A stretch of 64,000 bases of DNA from Austropuccinia psidii (taxonomy: Eukaryota > Basidiomycota > Pucciniomycetes > Pucciniales > Sphaerophragmiaceae). How positions within the stretch are numbered: the first letter of the stretch is position 1; every line of letters begins with the position of its first letter. A program made the position numbers and the translations under genes. Location: assembly GCA_023105745.1 (NCBI GenBank), contig JALGQZ010000011.1:33664594-33728593 (forward strand). Reading direction: 5' to 3'. This document shows, piece by piece, positions 56,789 to 64,000 of this stretch. The notes beneath the pieces are model-generated. The model was given only the letters and a program-made list of their open reading frames with translations, made no database searches and was not told the DNA's origin.

Positions 56789-57631
56789 TCATCTTGTTTT
56801 TGTACTTAAGTAATTAATACTCTCTATTGCACTTCGAAATTTAATTTTTAGTGTTTGAAACGCTTTTATTTGTTCTTTTGAGGCTGGTTCCAGATGGGCA
56901 TGAGGTATTAATGGAGTTGATACAGCTTTACATGTGCTCATTCCATATAAGTTTAATATGGCTTCAGTGTAGTGTTGTTTAACTAGACTGATTCCTTCAT
57001 CTAGATTATTTATTTTTATCCCCAATATCAAGTTGACTTCTCCTATATCTTTGATTTCAAACAAACATTTTATTTTGGTTTTTGTGTTTTGAATATCTTT
57101 TACAAATAATTCTATATTTTCCACATGAATGTATAACCAGAGTGGTTCTTTCCCTCTTTTGAAAAAGACGCATGGGTCTAGAATGCATTCTTTGAATCCA
57201 ACTCTGTTGAGACATTCTTCAATTCTATTGTACCAGGCTAAGGGTGCTTGTTTTAGGCCATATATTGCCTTCTTTAGTCTCAGAAAGTATTGTCTTTGAT
57301 CCCGATTTAATCCTTGTGGTACAGCTAGGTATACCATTTCTATTATTGGTGCATTTAGGAATGCGCTTTTGATACAAACTTGATAAAATTGTAATCCATT
57401 ATGGCAAGAAAATGCAATGATAGTTTGTAGAAAATTGAGTAGTCCTGGTGGTGAATACATTTTCTGAAAGTCCACTCCTGATGTTTGAGTGAAACCCTGC
57501 GCGCACAGTCTAGCCTTGCGCTCAGTGATCTGGTTGAGGTGTTTCTTTTTGATTTTAAATACCCATGTTGTACCTACCAGTTTATAGTCCTCTTTCAGCT
57601 CAATGATGTCCCAAACTCTCAGTTTCTTCAT
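56789..57631 (-). pseudogene. E3 reverse transcriptase with lost active site
   Basis: 280 codons are open, the longest pol frame of E3. WVFKIKKKHLNQITERKARL, YQVCIKSAFLNAPIIEMVYL and LRLKKAIYGLKQAPLAWY are canonical Copia RT blocks. The catalytic motif reads YIHVENIELF, where the Asp-Asp pair is Glu-Asn (57,116-57,121). The motif A Asp is Cys (QVCIKSAFL for QMDIKSAFL). So the enzyme should be dead despite a long open frame. Confidence 0.87.
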
Positions 57632-59150
57632 GTTTTCTAGTTCTTTCTTTATTGCCGCTTCCCATAGCTCTTTGCTTTCTGACAGTACTGCTTTCTTGAA
57701 TTTTGTTGGTGTTCTTTCTTCTTTGGTTAATAAAAACCTAGCTCTCCATGGGTAAGGTAGTATATGAAGTTCATTTAGGTTGTACTTTATGATTGTTGGA
57801 TGACAAGGTCAAATTACTTTGATGTGTTTTATTTGAGTTCCTTATTAAATTCCAAATTTTTGCCTTCTTTGTTGATATGCTCTGAGAGACTTGACTTAGG
57901 TGTCACTGGATGGATTTCATCTACCATCTCAGTTGCTTTTTCATTGTCAGAATTAGTAATGATAAATTCTCTTGATGTTTTTTTGAGTATACCATTGTTT
58001 TTTGTCTCTATTTTCTTCTTGGGTGTTGTCTATATTAGGGAATATTTTTTTTATGAAAGGTAGCGTGTCTTGTGATTACTATTTTTTTCCATATAACCTG
58101 AGCATTTGATATGCTGTGTTTTAATTTTCATATCCTATCATGATACCTTCATCTCCGGTAGGATCGAGTTCCCAGTTATTTTATTTTCTTAGTTTGTAAA
58201 CAATAGCTCTAGATCAAAAAACCTTGAGTCTGTCAAGATTTTGGAGTATTTTTGTTCCATATGGAGTAGGTGATTCATTGTTTCTAGATTTTTCGGTGAG
58301 ATTTTTGAGAGAAAGGTTTCTGTTTTGAAAGATTCAACCCAGTATCAATTTGTTAAATTAGCTGCATTGAGGAGACATCACATTTTTTCAAGTGAGGTTC
58401 TGTTGGATCTTTCTGCGTATCCAGTTTGCTGTGGTGTTTCTGATGCTGAGGAAGTATGAAGGAATCCACATTTGTTTTCTAGTTGAAAGAATTGATGATT
58501 AAAGACTTCTCCTCCTCGGTTTGAAACTATCTTTTTTATTTTCCTGTCTTGTGATGTTTACATTTCTCTTTTTGTGTTGAGAAATACTGTGAAGAAATCA
58601 GGCTTTCGTTTTAGAAACTTAGTAATTTTGTTTGAAGAATCTTGGTTTAAAATTGTGAGGAAGAATCTGAAGTTAGAGATAGAAGAAGGGTTGATTGGTC
58701 TTGCTAAGGCAATATGCACACAGTCCAGTGGTTTCTTTGTGTGTTTGAAGTGATCATTGAAAGGAATTCAATGACTTTTTTTTATGTCACAAGTGTCACA
58801 TTCCTTTCTATTGGTTTGTAACCTTATACTTGAAAATAACATCCTACCAGGGTGTCCTAATCTCTCGTGCCATGGTGTGGTGTCAGGATTAGTAGTAATG
58901 CTTTTGGTTTGTAATGATAAATAAACAAATATATCAATTATTTTTCCTTCAAGTACTTTTTGTCCGTTGGTTTAAATATGCAATTTGTCTACTCTTCTAA
59001 TAAGACTGATTTGTTCTTTAAATAGTTCTATCATAAGGGCAAGGTTGCATTTCAGATTTGGTACAAAGAGTGCATTTTTTAATAGTGATATCTTGTTATT
59101 GCACATGATTTGAGCTGCTCCTGTTCCAAGTTCCCTAAGTTTGCTTTTTT
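57632..59150 (-). pseudogene. E3 integrase and integrase-RT linker
   Basis: The zinc region TPWHERLGHPGRMLFSS and CDTCDIKKSH is near 58,780-58,880. The core shows VSNRGGEVFNHQFFQLE and QQTGYAERSNRTSLEK. The first Asp block is decayed (VHIALARPI). The linker to RT is full of stops. Confidence 0.75.
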
Positions 59151-60105
59151 ATGCACCTGTTTCTATAATTAATTCCAGGTGTTTTATCTCTGTCGGAAAT
59201 AACATTTTAGAGTTAAGCATTTAAAGCGTTGCACCAAATTCTAGAATTAATCTATTTCATTGAGGTTTTGTTGATTTGACTATAGTCATTAAAGCCTCTG
59301 TAACAAATATGTGTGCAGAACGAATTTTGAATTTTTGTTTTTCCTCATTCTTTGCTGGTCTGGGGTGAGGAATATCTTCCCGAAATTCTCCCCTTTTGTG
59401 AGAAGAACATTTATTGTTATGTTTTCCCTTTATGCAGTAATACACAGTTTTATATGGTTCTTATATGGAGGTAATCAGTTCAGAGTGATTATGGTTTTGT
59501 GATGACTTATTAATTTTAGGTAAGCTAGCATAGTCCTGCAGTAGAATTATAATTTCTTCTGGTTTCTCAATCAGGTAGTCATTGAGACTTAGGTTTTCAA
59601 CTATTTGGTGACTTTCCAAATCATCGGAAAGCTTTCTTAGGAGATAGAATGACCGTAGATCCTTAAGGATGACAATTTTTACCTCTTCCAGTTCCATTAT
59701 AATTTTACGACAGACAGAAATTTAGTTTTTTAAGTTACAATCATAAAGGACTCTTTGCCAATCCATCCAGGCTCATCCTCTGTTTACGTCTCTTTTTGAA
59801 ACAAATCTTTCATTAATTTTTGACCAGAGTCAGTTGAACTTTTCAATAGTTTCAGTATTTACTACTTCTTGAAATACCAGTTCTTTCATTTTTGATGTGA
59901 TCATACTGACTGCGTCATAAATTTCCTTACATAATTTTTTGGTGGTAGCTGTATTAATGTCACAAGCCAATGGTTTCTCACAGACCTCTAGAAAGTCTCT
60001 TCATTTGAGTTGTATTTTAATCCTCATCTACCAGGATCCATAGTTTGTTCCATCAAGTATTGGTATGCTTGAGAGATCCCTATATTCTATTATTGTTTCA
60101 CTCAT
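59151..60105 (-). pseudogene. E3 gag and protease region
   Basis: The ATG at 60,103-60,105 starts MSETIIEYRDLSSIPILDGT, the same gag start as E1. Stops follow at conserved Trp positions. The C-terminal part at 59,257-59,445 has the lineage Cys/His cluster YYCIKGKHNNKCSSHKRGEF, with the final Cys lost. The protease active site is not clearly retained. Confidence 0.75.
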
Positions 60106-60146
60106 TCTTCAGCACACCACCTTTTTTTTCTTTTTTTTGAGGCTCT

Positions 60147-60158
60147 AGACTGTAAATC
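60147..60158 (-). other. E3 primer-binding site, tRNA-Tyr anticodon type
   Basis: The minus strand reads GATTTACAGTCT right after the LTR end TTTCACA, then AGAGCC. Identical for 12 bases to E1 and E2. Confidence 0.68.
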
Positions 60159-60707
60159 TGTGAAATTTGCAGAAACTCAAGGTGGAATTAACATTACAAA
60201 TACATCTTTTATCTGACAACTTTATGAGTGGCATACCTAAAGGTGGAATTCTAAGATATTTATCCATATAATTTTATGTCACAATGACAAGAACGATTTC
60301 AAAAAATTCAGAGTTGGGAAACAAAATGTCATAAGGATAGCTAAGTAAGTGAGATATATATAGTTCTTTGATTACAGAGTGAAGGAGTCTTTTTTTATTC
60401 TTCCTCTTTTCTCTTTTTCAGTTTAATAAATTGATGGAATCTATGTGTCAATTTCTTATATTAATTTCACTCTTATTTGATTCACATCAGGATGATCAGG
60501 TGTGTGCATTGTGCCAAGTATGCAATGGAGGTTAATCTTAATTTTTATCATTATGGAAATATTTGGCATTTGTTTTAATTGTTTGTATTGTTGTTTTGTT
60601 TTTAATTAAAGAGTCAATAATAGGATATTTACCAGTAGCTTGTAGGTTCTGAGGTTGGACTGGGAGGGAGTGATTATCATACCTCTATTTTCAGAAAATC
60701 TTCTACA
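60159..60707 (-). repeat. E3 5' LTR
   Basis: 549 bp. The plus strand runs from TGTGAAATTTGC to TTCTACA and is then followed by the CATAT duplication. Confidence 0.9.
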
Positions 60708-60712
60708 CATAT

Positions 60713-60920
60713 TCCAACGACATGGGAAATTGATATATACCAAAGGAAAGGCCTTAGTCTTCATCCTCTCAATGGTGGAGCTTGATCTTTGGCAAGAAAA
60801 CTGTGATACCTGTGTGCCAGCCAGTCATTATTGTGCACACCAACAGATGTTGTCTTCTCTCATGAACTAATAGTTGTTTCCCATTGCAAAAGCCTTTGGA
60901 AATTTTAAGGTTCCTTAATA
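60713..60920 (-). pseudogene. Helitron/Pif1 helicase, upstream fragment
   Basis: The minus strand encodes ISKGFCNGKQLLVHERRQ, then GITVFLPKIKL and YQFPMSLEY, which precede the ITINKAQGQ motif in Pif1-type helicases. Two in-frame stops are present. It joins in frame with 55,621 when E3 and one duplication copy are removed. The right end is truncated by LTR fragment R1c. Confidence 0.72.
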
Positions 60921-60937
60921 GTATTCATGATGTCATG

Positions 60938-61380
60938 TGTGAGCCTTGAGGTATACTTTAAATACCCAAATAGGCCACAATTATCTTAAAAATAAACTAT
61001 CAATTATGCATAACTCATAAGTCATGCATATATCCAAAATTCATCATTTTTTGATTTCAGAAAAGATGACTAACTTTTTATTGAGTAGGTAAATCCATGG
61101 ATTTAAGGCCAGATTTGTATTCTACAAAAACATTCACCTAGGGTAGCTCCATAGAGTGAATAAACTCAAATTAACTCTTTGAGGTTGTAATATGGAAAAT
61201 ACTTCAATACCACATAAAAGATCCATGAAAACTTTTGTTTTTCTTAATTTCACACCAAAATATTGGGAATGTGAGAAATCTGATGTTACATATACACTAA
61301 GAATAGTGTTATGCATGTTTTGGGCACTTAATATCATGGTATTCTTACATGGACTTTTGCTACAACCATAGTGGATATCT
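60938..61380 (+). repeat. Gypsy LTR fragment R1c
   Basis: It starts TGTGAGCCTTGAGGTAT. Its reverse complement aligns with R1a at 14,534-14,310 and then 12,500-12,265, skipping R2a exactly. This is independent proof that R2a is an insertion. Truncated on the right. Confidence 0.75.
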
Positions 61381-61398
61381 CACTTTAAGATCAATTCT

Positions 61399-62173
61399 CT
61401 ATTTTGACAAAAGGTCCTGTTCATCCTTTCCTGCTCCTTGGCTGTGAATTACTTTAGAGTTCTGGCCATGTTGAACACACTGTCCACAGCAGAAGGCTCC
61501 AATTTGGGGATCCTGTACCCCTGTGGGTAAGGTCTGTGCCAATTGGCTTTGCCTTTGCCCTTGCCTCAATGGTTCTTGGGACCTCTCTGCTTCTTCTGAG
61601 GTCCTTTGGGCTTTTCTTTGCACACTTCTGGAGCTGGTTTTGAGCTGGTATATGCCACTGGGGCCTCTGTCTCCCAAGCTGGAGTCATTTCCAGTTCCTT
61701 CTTCTGGTCTATGGATAAAAGACTTTGGTTCCCAACCAGTTCTTTATCTTTTTGACCTTGTCTTTTCAAGACAGGGGGCTCCATCTTCCTAAGAGTTCTA
61801 TGGTCTTCTCCTGACCCAGAAAGCTCTTGATGTGTAAGTAGGAGTTCTTGGCCCCCTGACAAAGGCTTGGGCATAGTTCCCACTGCTGTTCTTCGGCTGC
61901 TCTGAATCAAGTTTTGTATTGGCATTGATATATGTCTATTTCTGCCACTTGAAAATGGTTCAGCCCTGGAAATATTATCATGAATCAGTTCAGGCTCAGA
62001 ATTCATGTCAAAATCTGTGGGTACAGACCTTGGGGAATGGGGGAAACTCTGGAATCCTCCAAATGTGTCTTTCTTGAGGAAGACTTGGCACTTCTGGAAT
62101 TGGTCTTGTCTCTTCCTTGTCCACATCCATCTGGTTGGACTGAATAGTTGCTTCCATTTCTGGTATGCACCAT
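61399..62173 (-). pseudogene. G4 Gypsy gag, frameshifted
   Basis: The ATG at 62,171-62,173 starts MVHTRNGSNYSVQPDGCGQG, basic and Ser-rich. The frame changes near 62,060 (continuing SFPHSPRSVPTDFDMNSEPE, ELLLTHQELSGSGEDHRTLR) and near 61,650 (QLKTSSRSVQRKAQRTSEEA, QCVQHGQNSKVIHSQ) and stops at 61,399. It is the N-terminal half of a gag family related to G3. The capsid core and pol are missing, cut by R1c. I recall this gag from rust genomes. Confidence 0.75.
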
Positions 62174-62753
62174 TTTCACGTCAATTAAATGATAAAAAGT
62201 GAAAATATAAGATGAACACACACCTGTTGGCGGTAATTTATTCTCCTCTGAGTTAAATAAGGTGCCTCCTTTAGCAATTTGCACCTCAATACTGTCTTCA
62301 GATTCTGCCTCTTAAGATTCTGGACTAGTGATATATCTTTTACTGAGTCTGTTGCCAGCTGCACAGTATTTGATTAAAGACACTAGAAAAAATTATAAAA
62401 GAGAAAGAATTATCTTTTTATACTTTTTAAAATATTTTCAAGACTTTTTATAGGTTTTATAATTTATAATATTAAAAAAATTATTCTTTTTAAAGAAAAA
62501 AAATTTAAAATTTAAGATTTTGAATGAAAATTAATTAAGAGTAGCTTGAATAATAATTTTATGAGTTTTTGGATGTGAAAAAGCCATGTGTAAAAACAGT
62601 ATAAAATTAAACCAAATTCCTAAATGAAAAGATTTCCAAAACAATTTCAAAAAATAAGAATTGTTTTAGCTTTAAAATGAAAGAAAAAAATTATTAAATT
62701 AATATATTTCAGAACTTAAAAATATATTAATTAAGGGTACAAGGTTCAAAAAA
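62174..62753 (-). other. G4 leader
   Basis: Untranslated leader on the minus strand, AT-rich. A 37-codon upstream extension of the gag frame (from 62,284) is open but looks like leader sequence. Confidence 0.5.
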
Positions 62754-62771
62754 CATGGCCAGGCCCCCAAA
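62754..62771 (-). other. G4 primer-binding site
   Basis: The minus strand reads TTTGGGGGCCTGGCCATG directly after the LTR end, identical to that of G1. Confidence 0.58.
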
Positions 62772-64000
62772 TGTAAGATGTGTCTATGAAACTGATGTTA
62801 ATATTACTATTAATCAACACTACTATGACTGTTCTTATGAAATATAATAACAAAATGTTGTTATAACCACAATTGAATAATTACAGAGTTATTTCTTTCA
62901 CGTGTTAAACACTACTAGTGATTTTAACAGTGAGCAAGTAATTGTCTACAAGAATCAATTACAAGAAAATTTTAATAATAAAACTTCTTTTTATTAAAAT
63001 AATAAAATTATTTTAATATATAATTATCTTTTGCAAGAATAATTATAATTGTAAATCTTGAAGAATGCTAATTTTAGAGAAAAACTATAAGAATTAAAAA
63101 ATAAATCACTCACTAATATTCCAAAGAACTTATTGAAAGATAAGGTAAAGAAATTTGATGTAGAATTGTGGATTTAAAGGATCAAAATGAATTTATAAGA
63201 GTATTACAACAGTATAAAGTTGGATTCTATGATTTCACGTCTTTCTGATTGATTCTGAAAGAATTGAAACACTTAAGAATAGCTTTAACTAATACTTACT
63301 TGTTGGTAACAATGATATAAATGATAATAAGATGATGGAAAAAGCAGCTAGAGGAGGCCTCTTTTAAGTCAACAACAGCTCACAGAGGCGTTGCATGGAG
63401 CAAACTGAAAAACCAGTCAGTGAGAAAACAATAAACCCTTTTGGATTATTGATTATTATCATAATTACTTAATTGATGCTTTTACGTGACTACCAACCCC
63501 AATATGGTTAAGAATAAAAGGAGTAACATCTGTAAATCTTATTTTATTCCAAAGTAATTATTGATTTCTCAAAGTTATCAATGTTATTGGCAATTTCATC
63601 CCAGGTTGTAATTACTGTGAATTTTTGAAGATTCAGTGTTTCACATAGAATAATCAAAAACAGACTGTAAGTCAACCTTTTAATTTTACTAGCAAAAGCA
63701 TAATTCTTTTTGGCTGTACCATAAATAATACAGTTCTCCATTGGTCCTGAAAGCTTCAGAGAGATTCATTCAGAATTGTAGTTTTAACAAATTTTTGAAG
63801 TTCTTACCTCATTTCTACGTAGAATTGCAAATATTAGTGTTTTACTGGTTGCCATGAGGTAAATCAATGGATACAAGTCCAAAAAGGGTTTTAATTACTC
63901 TTTTGGGGTCTATCCATGGAGAGTCATTAAGAATTGTCATGGTTACAGGAGTCTAAGTAGCTCTTTACCTCCTTGGCATGTCAAAATAGCAGGTTATTTG
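62772..64000 (-). repeat. G4 5' LTR (R1b), cut by window edge
   Basis: It begins TGTAAGATGTGTCTATGAAAC and aligns with R1a from 9,374 through 10,096 and then from 11,521 on, skipping R3b. This confirms that R3b is an insertion in R1a. At least 1.23 kb is present. Confidence 0.78.

Larger units (their letters stand above)
55622..60707 (-). mobile_element. Copia retrotransposon E3, full length, inside the Helitron
   Basis: LTRs 55,622-56,172 (3') and 60,159-60,707 (5'). A perfect target duplication CATAT lies at 55,617-55,621 and 60,708-60,712. The polypurine tract is GAGGGGGGA (minus strand, 56,173-56,181) and the primer site 60,147-60,158. LTRs differ at roughly a tenth of positions, so E3 is older than E2. 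All coding frames are broken. Confidence 0.92.

Noticed and set aside
60655..60870. Plus-strand frame of 71 codons
   Set aside because: Overlaps the E3 LTR end and is antisense to the helicase fragment.
60938..61380. R1c as the 3' LTR of G4
   Set aside because: Its orientation is opposite to the G4 5' LTR R1b, so they cannot be a pair.

Overview
The window is a retrotransposon graveyard from an AT-rich fungal genome with one intact-looking host gene. The gag families of the Gypsy elements (26.4-28.3, 48.2-50.0 and 61.4-62.2 kb), the recurring plus-strand relic at 30.8-31.9 kb and the Copia gag zinc motif are ones I associate with rust fungi (Pucciniales). Austropuccinia psidii is the best guess. 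That is recognition from memory and was not checked by any search. I see no bacterial features, tRNA, rRNA or CRISPR.

0-18.8 kb: a minus-strand Copia (E1) runs off the left edge and stands head-to-head with a plus-strand Copia relic (E0). E0 is split at 2,549/18,213 by another Copia (A, minus, 2,550-18,207). A is itself split by a Copia (E2, plus, 4,067-9,150, duplication TTTTC) and by a Gypsy solo LTR (R1a, 9,374-14,534). R1a carries two further solo LTRs (R3b, R2a). Removing the inserts leaves about 5.4 kb of A, the normal size for a Copia element, and its RT reading resumes across the gaps.

18.8-34.3 kb: solo or partial Gypsy LTRs (R4c, R3c, R4a), a Gypsy gag relic (G1) with its 5' LTR (R3a), a plus-strand relic of a rust-type ORF, and AT-rich filler. 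34.3-42.4 kb: a decayed chromodomain Gypsy (G2, minus) with every domain identifiable, LTR fragments and a small Copia fragment. 42.4-52.5 kb: a near-complete Gypsy (G3, minus) with LTRs up to 2 kb.

52.5-55.3 kb: host-like DNA with a 435-codon F-box/LRR-like gene. 55.3-60.9 kb: a Helitron/Pif1 helicase C-terminus cut in two by a complete Copia (E3, minus, 55,622-60,707, duplication CATAT). 60.9-64 kb: an LTR fragment, a frameshifted Gypsy gag (G4) and its 5' LTR running off the right edge.

Four Copia copies (E0, E1, E2, E3) share a primer-binding site beginning GATTTACAGT directly after the LTR. It is complementary to the anticodon loop of tRNA-Tyr(GUA) rather than to a tRNA 3' end, which suggests half-tRNA priming. 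Three Gypsy copies (G1, G3, G4) share a different site, TTTGGGGG(C/T)CTGGC. No transposon in the window appears able to move on its own, because coding frames or catalytic residues are broken in each.
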